33,722 bases of DNA. Origin: a virus. A model generated the notes under the pieces. That model had not been told where the DNA came from and searched no databases. It saw nothing but the letters and a program-made list of their open reading frames with translations. The number at the start of each line of letters is the position of its first letter. Position 1 is the first letter of the stretch. The position numbers were made by a program, and so were the translations under genes. The stretch lies in IMG/VR virus record IMGVR_UViG_3300032085_000333, positions 1-33,722 of that record. One strand, given 5' to 3'. This document shows positions 13,042 to 21,795 of the stretch, piece by piece.

Positions 13042-13704
13042 ATGAAGATTGAAATAAACGTTCCTGATACACTTGGAGAGATTACACTAGGTCAATATCA
13101 AAAGTTTGAAAAGCTAAATACTAAAGAGAATCAAGACACTACCTTTTTACTTCAGAAGATGGTACAGATATTTTGTAATCTTGATTTAAAGGATGTAGCT
13201 ACAATTAAATACAAAAGCGTACAAGAGATTGTAATGCACTTAAATAAAGTGTTTGATACCAAACATACATTAATACCTACTTTTGAATTAGGAGGCGTTA
13301 AAATGGGTTTTATACCTGTACTAGACGATATGACACTTGGAGAATATATAGACCTTGACGAAAACTTAGGAGATTGGGAAACGATGCACAAAGCAATGAG
13401 TGTTTTATATAGACCAGTTACATATAGTAAAGGTCATAAATACCAAATAGAAGATTACACAGGAATGGTAAATGCCGAAGCAATGAAACAAGCACCTTTA
13501 GATGTAGTATTTGCTGCTATGGTTTTTTTTTATCATTTAAGCAACGAGTTAACACAAACTATCCTGAACTATTTACAGCAGGTAACGGAGAAGGAAATGA
13601 CTACTCAACAGAAGCAAACTTTGGGAATAAATGGGGATGGTATCAGTCAATCTATGGAATCTCTAAGGGGGATGTTACCAAGTTTAATGACATTACAAAA
13701 CTAA
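13042..13704 (+). CDS. Tail assembly chaperone-like protein, zero-frame product
   Basis: The 220-residue product is the first gene of the tail block. The N-terminal 160 residues (ITLGQYQKFEKL at 14-25, GFIPVLDDMTLGEYIDLD at 89-106, YRPVTY at 123-128) have the layout of the chaperone-like protein seen before the tape measure in Bacteroidetes siphophages. At codons 161-163 (GTT TTT TTT) the mRNA runs through nine T, 13523-13531. A shift of -1 there enters a second open frame ending at 13784. Chaperone genes of this kind are classic sites of programmed -1 frameshifting (lambda G/GT). The stop at 13704 leaves a 76-base gap unusual for this genome. Function is inferred from position and frameshift layout. 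Confidence 0.7.
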   Translation: MKIEINVPDTLGEITLGQYQKFEKLNTKENQDTTFLLQKMVQIFCNLDLKDVATIKYKSVQEIVMHLNKVFDTKHTLIPTFELGGVKMGFIPVLDDMTLGEYIDLDENLGDWETMHKAMSVLYRPVTYSKGHKYQIEDYTGMVNAEAMKQAPLDVVFAAMVFFYHLSNELTQTILNYLQQVTEKEMTTQQKQTLGINGDGISQSMESLRGMLPSLMTLQN

Positions 13705-13784
13705 ACGTACACGAATGTTTAATGTATTTAGCATTTGAAAAAGACAAAGTAGAACTAGAAAAACAATTAATAAAACGTAGATGA
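13530..13784 (+). CDS. -1 frame extension of tail chaperone (frameshift product)
   Basis: From the T9 run the -1 frame stays open for 84 codons to a TGA at 13782-13784. It reads like true protein: NYPELFTAGNGEGNDY, then KWGWYQSIYGISKGDVTKF and LNVHECLMYLAFEKDKVE. A WGWYxSIY...GD+TKFxxITKL...CLxYLxFEKxK pattern is typical of the C-terminal part of these phage proteins. Its stop overlaps the next ATG as ATGA, the usual coupling here. The fused product would be about 247 residues. The alternative is a one-base homopolymer sequencing error, in which case this is the only C-terminus. The shift could also lie elsewhere in the overlap 13531-13704. Confidence 0.7.
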   Translation, partial: LSFKQRVNTNYPELFTAGNGEGNDYSTEANFGNKWGWYQSIYGISKGDVTKFNDITKLNVHECLMYLAFEKDKVELEKQLIKRR

Positions 13785-14239
13785 AAGGTTTTTACAATTT
13801 AACGGACAAATTAAAAGATGCTTTAATAGCAGAACCATTTGTAAATACAGTAACCTTTGGAAGTTTAGACGATGTAGATTTAAACAAACAAACTATATTT
13901 CCATTATCTCATATAACGGTAAACAACACAACAGTAGGAAGTAAAACACTTACGTTTAACGTTAGTATATTAGCTATGGATATTGTAGATATAAGCAAGG
14001 CAGAAACTACTGATGTATTTGTAGGAAACGATAACGAACAAGACGTATTGAATACTCAATTAGCTTTACTTACTAGAATCATTAACATATTACAACGTGG
14101 TGACTTATATACTGAATTGTACCAAGTACAAGGAGATGTAAGTTGTGAGCCATTTGTAGATAGATTTGAAAACAAATTAGCAGGATGGGCAGCAACTTTT
14201 GATGTGGTAGTACAAAACGATATGACAATATGCGACTAG
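13781..14239 (+). CDS. Putative tail terminator/completion protein
   Basis: The 152-residue protein starts with FYNLTDKLKDALIAEPFVNTVTFG and ends FENKLAGWAATFDVVVQNDM. This alpha/beta layout, with a first helix, a central strand pair and a long strand at the end, resembles tail-completion proteins of the gpU type found in Bacteroidetes phages. It lies between the chaperone and a neck-like protein and overlaps the next gene by 10 bases. The assignment is moderate; it rests on pattern and position. Confidence 0.55.
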   Translation: MKGFYNLTDKLKDALIAEPFVNTVTFGSLDDVDLNKQTIFPLSHITVNNTTVGSKTLTFNVSILAMDIVDISKAETTDVFVGNDNEQDVLNTQLALLTRIINILQRGDLYTELYQVQGDVSCEPFVDRFENKLAGWAATFDVVVQNDMTICD

Positions 14240-14751
14240 AAAAAACAGAAGCAGCTTTAGAGGCATTTAAAAAGTTTGTCATACAACAATCACGGTCAAG
14301 GTTGTCTAAAAGCAATAAGAACGTTTCTAAGGAACTTTATAATAGTTTAAAGGGTAATATAAAGGTTATGCCTAATTCTATTGCTGTGGAGTTTGAAATG
14401 GAAGATTACGGTGTATTTCAAGACAAAGGGGTTAGTGGTACTGAAAAGAAATATAATACACCTTATAGTTATAAATCTAAAATGCCACCTGTAAAGCCTT
14501 TAGCTGATTGGGCAAAGAGTAGAAACATAAGGCTAAGAGATGAAAAAGGAAAGTTTAAAAAAGGAAGTTACAATACAATAGGGTTTTTAATAGCAAGAAG
14601 CATATATAGAAAAGGTATCAAACCTTCTTTGTTTTTTACTAAACCATTTGAACAAGGATTTAAAAAACTACCTGATGAATTAATAAATAGTTTTGGCTTA
14701 GACGTAGAAGATTTCTTAGCCTTTACACTTAAAGAAGATAGATTAAGATGA
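14230..14751 (+). CDS. Neck/tail-completion protein (HK97 gp10-like)
   Basis: The 173-residue protein contains EMEDYGVFQDKGVSGTEKK (55-73), PPVKPLADWAKSRNI (about 90-104) and FLIARSIYRKGIKPSLFFTKPFE (about 117-139). This is the typical signature of the gp10-like neck family in Bacteroidetes siphophages. It would help to join head and tail. It overlaps both neighbours, consistent with stoichiometric late expression. Confidence 0.65.
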   Translation: MRLEKTEAALEAFKKFVIQQSRSRLSKSNKNVSKELYNSLKGNIKVMPNSIAVEFEMEDYGVFQDKGVSGTEKKYNTPYSYKSKMPPVKPLADWAKSRNIRLRDEKGKFKKGSYNTIGFLIARSIYRKGIKPSLFFTKPFEQGFKKLPDELINSFGLDVEDFLAFTLKEDRLR

Positions 14752-16343
14752 GTACAAAGATAAATGTTAGAAGTCCGTTTTATTTAAAGTATGGAGAACC
14801 TGCTTTACCTGCGGTTGCTCTTGATTGTGCAACAATTAATTTACAAGGTTTTGCAGTAGACCAATTTGGTAATGTTACTTTACCTGATTCGGATTATGGT
14901 ACAATAGCATCTTATACATCTTCAGCAGGAGATTTTACTGATGGTAGGTTTGCCACAGTAGGAAGTGATACAAGTAGAACAGTAACGTTTTCCATAAGTA
15001 TACCACCGAACTTTAGTAATGCAGGAGATACAACAATAGACTGTGATGCAACTGCTACACAACCTCAATACGTTTGTACAGGAGGTGTAACACTAAATGG
15101 TAGTATTCCTAATCAGTCAATAGATACCGATGGAGATATAGCAACAATAGATTTATCATCTTACTTTACTCAAGGTGTTGCTCCAATTGCTAACTATACT
15201 ATTACTAATAATTATTTAGATTTCTTTACTCATAGTATTAATGGAAATACATTAACGATAATTGGTACAAGTAGAGCAGGAACTAAAAATATGTATGTAG
15301 AGGCAAGTGATGCAGACCCATTAACTTGTAATGCTACACAAACAATACAAATCACAACTATTGCACAAGCAACTTATACGTGTACCGATGCTTATATATC
15401 AGGAGGTAGTATTACGCAAACAGGAGTAATAACAAACCCTACTGTAAATGGAACTATTACTGCGGTAAAAGATTCAAGTGGAGGTAGTACAATAACAAGT
15501 TATCCTGCTAATACAACAGGAAGCGATAGAAATGTAACATTATATTTTGATATAACTGTACCTACTGGGTATTCTAATAGTGGTAGTACTGTAGAATGTT
15601 CTAAAACATTTTCACAACCTACCGCAGCTTTACCAACCTTTACCTGTGCAATAGCTTCTTTAACAAATCAAGCTGTATATTCATCAGGTGCAATAGTAAA
15701 AGGTATTTCAAACGTAGGAACTATATCAAGTTTTACACCCATAGGTTTTGATGCAGTAACAAGTGATACATCAAGAACAGTTACTTACTCAATTACCCCT
15801 CCTGCAAGTGGTTACTCTAATAGTGGAGGTTCAGATATAACTTGTGATATTACAATGACACAACCTGCAATTAAACCAACAGCAGGAAATATATATTGGT
15901 ATACAGGTGGCGTAGGGTTACCGTTTATGACTAAAGCACAATTCCAAGCAGTAGACCCATCTGTTTCAACTTTGAATTTAAACTTTAATACCTATGAAGG
16001 CGCATTAGAAACACAGGGCATATATGACCCTAAAAAGAAAGTAACAAGCAAAGCGGTAATAGTATTAAAACTATCTTCTACAAACGTAGAAAGTCTTGTA
16101 AACACTTATGCTTTTATAGATAGAGGTACAGGTAATCCTTATTTGTGGGCAACTAATAATTACTCACAGTACAACCCAACAGGAGGTGTTTATTGGAGAA
16201 TTACAAAAGTACAAGAATCAGGAGCATATATATCACCAGCTTTCTTACAAACAAGTCATTATATGAAATTAGAACCATCAGGACTTATAACAGAAATTTG
16301 GTTTGTTGATTGGTCAGCAGCAACCTTTACTAAAATAGCTTAA
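14748..16343 (+). CDS. Repeat-containing beta-rich tail protein, 531 aa
   Basis: A Thr/Ser-rich, strand-rich protein contains three internal repeats of about 33 residues, at 75-106, 259-291 and 340-373. Each has the form (T/D)(S)RxVT.S...P..(Y/F)SN(S/A)G...CD...QP, probably the last strands of Ig-like modules. Cysteines at the module ends (99, 110, 284, 300, 366) could pair. The C-terminal part (about 378-531, starting GNIYWYTGG) is a separate aromatic domain. Low charge and repeated beta modules suit a surface-exposed tail protein, perhaps carbohydrate binding. The specific role is unknown. Confidence 0.65.
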   Translation: MSTKINVRSPFYLKYGEPALPAVALDCATINLQGFAVDQFGNVTLPDSDYGTIASYTSSAGDFTDGRFATVGSDTSRTVTFSISIPPNFSNAGDTTIDCDATATQPQYVCTGGVTLNGSIPNQSIDTDGDIATIDLSSYFTQGVAPIANYTITNNYLDFFTHSINGNTLTIIGTSRAGTKNMYVEASDADPLTCNATQTIQITTIAQATYTCTDAYISGGSITQTGVITNPTVNGTITAVKDSSGGSTITSYPANTTGSDRNVTLYFDITVPTGYSNSGSTVECSKTFSQPTAALPTFTCAIASLTNQAVYSSGAIVKGISNVGTISSFTPIGFDAVTSDTSRTVTYSITPPASGYSNSGGSDITCDITMTQPAIKPTAGNIYWYTGGVGLPFMTKAQFQAVDPSVSTLNLNFNTYEGALETQGIYDPKKKVTSKAVIVLKLSSTNVESLVNTYAFIDRGTGNPYLWATNNYSQYNPTGGVYWRITKVQESGAYISPAFLQTSHYMKLEPSGLITEIWFVDWSAATFTKIA

Positions 16344-16344
16344 T

Positions 16345-17331
16345 ATGGCACTTAAAACAGTACAATTACAAGTATATATATATGAGGGTACATCTGGCTC
16401 TTATTCAAACGGAGATTTAAAATATACAATACAAAACTCTATAATAGGAGAAGATACAAATGTAGTATTTGAAATAGCAGAACTTGTTAGGGATTATTTA
16501 TATCTAACATTTAATGATGATTATTTATCTAAAACTATTTGGGTTACAACAATAGCTACTTTGTTAGATGAAAACAATAACGTATTTACTTATGGCTCAC
16601 CAATTACAAATACATATTTAGCAACAGATGGGTATGGTTATTTTGAAGATGGAGCAAGTCCTGAATTATCAAGAAATGCTTTAATGACTGCTAATAGTAT
16701 TTACTTACCTGAAAACACAGCAGGAAAACTACCAATATACGCAGAGGGTGTAGGTAAAGTTACTATTGATAACGTAGATACGCAAATAACCGACAACGAC
16801 AATTCAAATCAAAAGATACAATACATTACTATTCCTGCTAATAGTTCTATTGTACAAGTGTATGATACAAACGATACAACACTACTTAAAACAATAAAAG
16901 TCACTAATGTTTGTGAACCTAAGTTTACACCTTATAAAGTAACTTTTGTAAATAAATATGGTGCATATCAAGATTTATGGTTCTTTAAAAAAGCGATAGA
17001 ATCATTTAACGTAACAGATGAAAAATATAAAAGAAACACCTTATCTAATAGCACAGCAACATACGCAAAATATTCAGGTCAAGAAGAAAGGTATAATACA
17101 AATGCAACAAAAAGCATTACGCTTAATACAGGTTTTATAAACGAGGATAATAACTCTACTATTGAGGAATTGTTTTTATCTGAAAATGTATGGATTAAAT
17201 ATGATGGGGATACATTACCTGTAATACCCAAAAGTAAATCACTTACATTAAAAACAAGTTTGAACGATAGGGTATCAAACTACACTATTGATTTTGATTT
17301 TGCGTTTAATAAGATAAACAATGTACGTTAA
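16345..17331 (+). CDS. Tail structural protein, 328 aa
   Basis: The protein begins with a strand-rich domain (LKTVQLQVYIYEGTSGSY) and has in its second half FVNKYGAYQDLWFFKKAIESF (about 200-220), followed by SITLNTGFINEDNN and LFLSENVWIKYDGD. The NKYGxxQDLWFFKK...LNTG...L.SE.VW order is shared by tail proteins of Bacteroidetes siphophages. It begins one base after the preceding gene and overlaps the next (TAATG). Probably a tail-tip or baseplate component; the exact position in the virion is unknown. Confidence 0.65.
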   Translation: MALKTVQLQVYIYEGTSGSYSNGDLKYTIQNSIIGEDTNVVFEIAELVRDYLYLTFNDDYLSKTIWVTTIATLLDENNNVFTYGSPITNTYLATDGYGYFEDGASPELSRNALMTANSIYLPENTAGKLPIYAEGVGKVTIDNVDTQITDNDNSNQKIQYITIPANSSIVQVYDTNDTTLLKTIKVTNVCEPKFTPYKVTFVNKYGAYQDLWFFKKAIESFNVTDEKYKRNTLSNSTATYAKYSGQEERYNTNATKSITLNTGFINEDNNSTIEELFLSENVWIKYDGDTLPVIPKSKSLTLKTSLNDRVSNYTIDFDFAFNKINNVR

Positions 17332-20012
17332 TGCTTACACTACAATTATATATAGAAAACAAACAAGTAGATTTATACAAAGATGAATCTGTTACATTAA
17401 CACAAACGATTCAAGATGTAAGAGATATAGAAAAAGTATTTACTGACTTCACAAGAACGTTTTCTGTACCTGCCTCTAAAACAAACAATAAGATATTTCA
17501 GCATTTTTATAACTATCATATTATAGGATTTGATGCACGAAAAAAGAAAGAGGCAAAACTATACTTAAACAATGAATTATTTAAGGAAGGTAAAATTAAA
17601 TTAGAAGGTGTAACAAGAAAAAACAATAAAGCACATACATACAAAGTAACGTTTTATGGTAATGGTGTAAACTTAAAAGATTTATTAGGAGAAGATAAAA
17701 TAGATTCATTATCACAAATACAAGAATCATTTAACTTTACATATAGTGATGCAAATATTAAAAGCTATTTAGCGGATGGTTTAGATGTTACTGTTGGTGA
17801 TACGATATATCCAGATGCAATTATATTTCCTTTAATATCTCATACTAAAAGGTTTATTTATGATTCAGGGTTTTCAGGCACAAGTGCAAATTCAGATAAG
17901 ATAAACAACATAGCGTATGAATCAGCTGAATCAGGAAATCACGGATTACAGTTATCACAATTAAAACCTGCTATAAGAGTATATCCTATTATAAAAGCTA
18001 TTGAAGCTGATTTTAATATTACGTTTAGTAATGACTTCTTCAATACACAAAACGAGTCTTTTTATAATCTGTATTTATGGATGCACAATAAAACAGGAGG
18101 ACTATTTGTAGATGATGAAAACGAAACTCCTGTAGGTTCTTTTGAATTAAATGATGCTAATGGTGCGGTATTAGATTTGTATGACAATTACTTTGTTACA
18201 CCACAAGCAGACCAAACAGGAAAAGAAGCAAGAGCGCAAAGAATATTAGATGTAACTATATATCCAAGTGTTGCAGATGAGTTTACTTTTACTATTTACA
18301 AAAATGGTAATGTATTTGAACAATATGCAAACATAAGCAGAGATACAACATCTTTACGATATGAAATTAGAGATTTAGATATTGATGCAGGTAAGTATAA
18401 CTTTACAATAGAATCTTCAACCCCATCAACTTATGATATTGATTTTTACGTTAAAAGAAAAAAGAATATAGGAGGTGGATATAGGGATGTACACTTTAGC
18501 GGTACTTCAGAAGTATTATCAGGTGTACAAATCAACACAAGTAAGAAGCTACCCAATATTAAAATTATAGACTTTCTTACTTCTTTATTTAAGATGTTTA
18601 ATTTAACATCATTTCAAAATGATAATGGAATTATAGAGGTAAAAACCTTAGATAATTTTTATAGTCAAAGTAGTAAGATATGGGATATAACAGAATACTT
18701 AGATAAAACAGAATCAACAGTAGATAATGTTTTACCATATAAGCAAGTAGATTTTAATTATGAGGGTCTAACTAATTTTTTTGCAAAGAATCACAACGAA
18801 TTATTTAACGCAGAATGGGGTAGTGAATATTATACTGCTACCGATTTAGACAAAATAGAAGGAGAAATATATACTGTTAAAATACCTTTAGAACATTTTA
18901 AATACGAAAGATTAAAAGATGTTGCTAATTCAACTTTTGAAGATTTGTTATGGGGATGGAGTGCGGATATAAAACAAGAGGCTACATTAGGAAAACCGCT
19001 TTTATTCTATCCTATTAATCAAACAAAAACAATAGGTGTTATAAATAGTGATGGTAGCGTAGATTCACAATTAAAAGTTTACATACCAAGTAATTCAGTT
19101 AGATTAACAGATTCAAAAAATATAAACTTTAGTGCAGAACCTAATGAGTATTTAGGTACACCATTTAAAAAAACATTATTTGCAGAATATTACAAAAACT
19201 ACATAAAAGAAATATTTGACCCACAAAGAAGATTATCTACAATTAAAGCATTTTTACCTTTATCAATGTTACTTGAATATACACTTGCAGATAAAGTACA
19301 AGTGTTTGATGGTTTGTATAAAATAAATAAAATCACTACAAACTTTGAAACAAAGCAATCTTCATTAGAGTTAATAAATATAAAATCCCAAGCAGGGGAG
19401 TTAATAGAAGATACAATTATTGTACCTGATAAGTTTGTACCAAACTCGGTTTGTTTTACTGCTGACCAAACAGATTTATTTGCTGATAATTTTGTTATTA
19501 CAGCAGATGCTGATTGTGACGTAGAAGGTTTAGAAATAAAATCAACAACAGAAATAATACCAAATGCTGTAGATGCAGGTAACAAACCACAAACAGTTGA
19601 CCATTCAGTGCCTATGCCTGTTACACAAGCGTTAATTAGTTTATCACCAGCAGGATTTACAGGTAGTAATACAGTAATGTTTTCAGCATTAATAGATGAA
19701 ACAGGACAAATAGGTAATGTATCTAATTGGGCAGAATATGGAGTGTTCTGGACAACTAGCGAACACGCTTTAAATTCTACTGATTTTTCAGTATTAGATA
19801 CAAATTCATTATTAACAAAAATAGCTGTACAAAGTTCTGCATTAAATAAACATTCAGCACCCAAAAGTTTTAGTTTAAAAGTAACTGCTTTATCACCTAA
19901 CACAACTTACTACTACAAAGCATATATAAAAACAAATGCAGATAGTAATTACAACACAGGAGATGAAACAATAGCAATAACAGAAGTAGGATTTAGAAAA
20001 ACAAATGTATGA
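17331..20012 (+). CDS. Large tail/tail-tip protein with C-terminal FN3-like domain
   Basis: The 893-residue protein starts with the conserved Bacteroidetes phage segment VFTDFTRTFSVPASKTNNKI (36-55), followed by a domain with KLYLNNELFKEGKIKLEGV (about 76-94) typical of tail-tip hub proteins. The central part is a long beta-rich body. The last 150 residues include YGVFWTTSEHALNS and LSPNTTYYYKAYIKTNA, a fibronectin-III-like strand pattern that often decorates tail surfaces. It is the longest gene of the tail block and lies directly before the tape measure cluster. It may be the tail-tip or host-contact protein. Confidence 0.65.
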   Translation: MLTLQLYIENKQVDLYKDESVTLTQTIQDVRDIEKVFTDFTRTFSVPASKTNNKIFQHFYNYHIIGFDARKKKEAKLYLNNELFKEGKIKLEGVTRKNNKAHTYKVTFYGNGVNLKDLLGEDKIDSLSQIQESFNFTYSDANIKSYLADGLDVTVGDTIYPDAIIFPLISHTKRFIYDSGFSGTSANSDKINNIAYESAESGNHGLQLSQLKPAIRVYPIIKAIEADFNITFSNDFFNTQNESFYNLYLWMHNKTGGLFVDDENETPVGSFELNDANGAVLDLYDNYFVTPQADQTGKEARAQRILDVTIYPSVADEFTFTIYKNGNVFEQYANISRDTTSLRYEIRDLDIDAGKYNFTIESSTPSTYDIDFYVKRKKNIGGGYRDVHFSGTSEVLSGVQINTSKKLPNIKIIDFLTSLFKMFNLTSFQNDNGIIEVKTLDNFYSQSSKIWDITEYLDKTESTVDNVLPYKQVDFNYEGLTNFFAKNHNELFNAEWGSEYYTATDLDKIEGEIYTVKIPLEHFKYERLKDVANSTFEDLLWGWSADIKQEATLGKPLLFYPINQTKTIGVINSDGSVDSQLKVYIPSNSVRLTDSKNINFSAEPNEYLGTPFKKTLFAEYYKNYIKEIFDPQRRLSTIKAFLPLSMLLEYTLADKVQVFDGLYKINKITTNFETKQSSLELINIKSQAGELIEDTIIVPDKFVPNSVCFTADQTDLFADNFVITADADCDVEGLEIKSTTEIIPNAVDAGNKPQTVDHSVPMPVTQALISLSPAGFTGSNTVMFSALIDETGQIGNVSNWAEYGVFWTTSEHALNSTDFSVLDTNSLLTKIAVQSSALNKHSAPKSFSLKVTALSPNTTYYYKAYIKTNADSNYNTGDETIAITEVGFRKTNV

Positions 20013-20149
20013 TAGAAAATATATTAAACTTATTGGAGTTTGCAAGAAACGAAAAGTGGAAAGGGCAGTATATAGATATTGCTTTAGGTAAAAACAAATA
20101 TCCTGAATCAATTAAGGAAGCGTACCAACAATTTAGAAAAGAACTATGA
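20009..20149 (+). CDS. Small protein of unknown function, 46 aa
   Basis: A 46-codon ORF overlaps the upstream stop and the tape measure start, both as ATGA. The peptide MIENILNLLEFARNEKWKGQ... is helical. Overlaps at both ends make it very likely translated. No function is recognised. Confidence 0.6.
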   Translation: MIENILNLLEFARNEKWKGQYIDIALGKNKYPESIKEAYQQFRKEL

Positions 20150-21759
20150 GTATTAAAAAAACAATAGAATTAGAAGCTAAAGTAGATAAGGCTGAAAAGG
20201 ACTTACAAGGTGTAGCTAAAAGCGTACAGCGTATAGATGATAACTTAACCGAAGTAAAAGAAACTACTGGTGGAGTTGCAAAAGGCGTAAAAGGTATTGG
20301 TAATGCTTTAAAAGCAGCAGGGATTGGTTTAGCTATTGCAGCTTTTTCTAAACTAGCAGAAGTATTTAATGAAAATCAAAAGGTAACAGATGCGTTTAAT
20401 ACTGCATTTGAAACATTAAGTTTAGCTTTTAACGACTTTTTTAATTTTTTAAACGCAAACGTTGGTACTGTTATGGAATACTTTAAAGGTATTTTTAGCG
20501 ACCCTCAACAAGCATTAAAAGATTTTGGCATAGCTATAAAAGAAAACCTAATTGAACGCTTTAATAGTGCTTTAGAAGTACTTGGTTATCTTGGTACAGC
20601 TATTAAAAAGGTTTTTGAAGGAGATTTTGATGGTGCAATGGAAGCTGCTAAAAATGCAGGTAAAGAATATGTAGATGTTTTAACGGGTGTAGATAATTCA
20701 GTAGATAAAATAGTAGAAGGCACTAAAGAAATTACAAGTAGTATTGTAAATTATGCTAAATCTACGGTTAAAGCTGCACAAGGGACTGTTGAACTAAACA
20801 AACAAGCAGAAGTAGCTGCTGTTATAAATCAAGGTCTTATTGAAAAGTACGATAGACAAGCAGAACAACAAAGACAAATAAGAGATGACGAAAGCAAGAC
20901 TATTGCAGAGCGTATTGAAGCAAACAATAAGTTAGGAGAAGTATTAGAAGAACAACAAAAGTTAATGCTTGAAAATGTAGATATTACAATTAGAGCAGCA
21001 CAAGCAGAATATGATAAAAACCAAAACCAAGAAAACTATATAGCTTTACTAGAAGCACAGAATGAACGTGAAGCAGTATTAGCACAAATAGAAGGGTTTA
21101 GGTCTGAACAATTAATAAATAAAATATCTTTAGAAAAAGAATTAGCAGACACTAAAAAAGAAGCTGATGAGGAAGAATTAGAAAGAATAAAAGAAAAAAA
21201 CGAACTTGAACAAAAAGCAGCAGAAGATAAAAGACAAGGCATATTTGATGCTATGGATGCGGTAGCTATGGCGGCAGGTGAAGAAAGTAAAATAGCAAAA
21301 GCGTTGTTTCTTTTAAAAACAGGAATGATACTTAAAGAACAAATAATGGCTGCACAAGCTACAATGCAAAGAATATTAGCATCAGCGGCAGAATCAGCTG
21401 TGGATGGAGCAAAAGGGTTTATGAAAGCGGCATCAGCAGCACCTCCTCCTGCTAATGTACCTTTGATAGCAATATTTGCAGCACAAGCAGCAGGAATCGC
21501 AATGAGTATTAAGAGTGCGGTAAGTACTGCTAAATCTATGGTAGGAAGTAAAGGTGGTGGAGTTAGCGGAGGCGGTGGTTCAATATCAGCACCACAAGCA
21601 CCAAGTTTTAACGTAGTAGGTGCAGCACCAGAAAACCAATTAGCACAAGTCATAGGGCAGAAAGAAGATAAGCCAATAAAAGCGTTTGTAGTAAGTAATG
21701 ATGTAACAAATGCTCAAGCATTAGATAGAAACATAGTAGAAGGTGCTTCAATAGGTTAA
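20146..21759 (+). CDS. Tape measure protein
   Basis: The 537-residue protein starts with a coiled-coil segment (KLAEVDKAEKD-like heptads in 1-45), then a Gly/Ala hydrophobic segment GIGNALKAAGIGLAIAAF (about 50-67) as in tape measures that insert into the host membrane. A long helical Glu/Lys/Gln-rich region follows (about 215-400), then an Ala-rich hydrophobic stretch (about 405-470), a Gly-rich linker (GGGVSGGGGS) and a short C-terminus. At about 1.5 angstrom per residue, the tail would be near 80 nm; this is a rule-of-thumb estimate. It belongs to a long-tailed non-contractile phage, since no sheath gene is seen. Confidence 0.8.
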   Translation: MSIKKTIELEAKVDKAEKDLQGVAKSVQRIDDNLTEVKETTGGVAKGVKGIGNALKAAGIGLAIAAFSKLAEVFNENQKVTDAFNTAFETLSLAFNDFFNFLNANVGTVMEYFKGIFSDPQQALKDFGIAIKENLIERFNSALEVLGYLGTAIKKVFEGDFDGAMEAAKNAGKEYVDVLTGVDNSVDKIVEGTKEITSSIVNYAKSTVKAAQGTVELNKQAEVAAVINQGLIEKYDRQAEQQRQIRDDESKTIAERIEANNKLGEVLEEQQKLMLENVDITIRAAQAEYDKNQNQENYIALLEAQNEREAVLAQIEGFRSEQLINKISLEKELADTKKEADEEELERIKEKNELEQKAAEDKRQGIFDAMDAVAMAAGEESKIAKALFLLKTGMILKEQIMAAQATMQRILASAAESAVDGAKGFMKAASAAPPPANVPLIAIFAAQAAGIAMSIKSAVSTAKSMVGSKGGGVSGGGGSISAPQAPSFNVVGAAPENQLAQVIGQKEDKPIKAFVVSNDVTNAQALDRNIVEGASIG

Positions 21760-21763
21760 TAAA

Positions 21764-21789
21764 TAACAAAATAAGATAAAATTTATTGT
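21764..21789 (+). promoter_or_regulatory. Late promoter-like motif 3 (before protease)
   Basis: TAACAAAA at 21764-21771 and TTATTGT at 21783-21789, 19 bases start to start, followed by TTAAAT and then ATG at 21796. The right half ends only 6 bases before the start codon, so a transcript starting downstream of it would be leaderless or nearly so. Confidence 0.75.
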
Positions 21790-21795
21790 TTAAAT

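Noticed and set aside
19199-19903. 234-codon open frame on the minus strand
   Set aside because: It lies wholly inside the large tail gene and mirrors its codons. There is no promoter, no start context and no protein-like features, and all neighbours are on the + strand. Long antisense frames are expected with this base composition.
21036-21653. 205-codon open frame on the minus strand
   Set aside because: It is a shadow of the Ala-rich tape measure gene and reads as low-complexity Ser/Ala/Cys.
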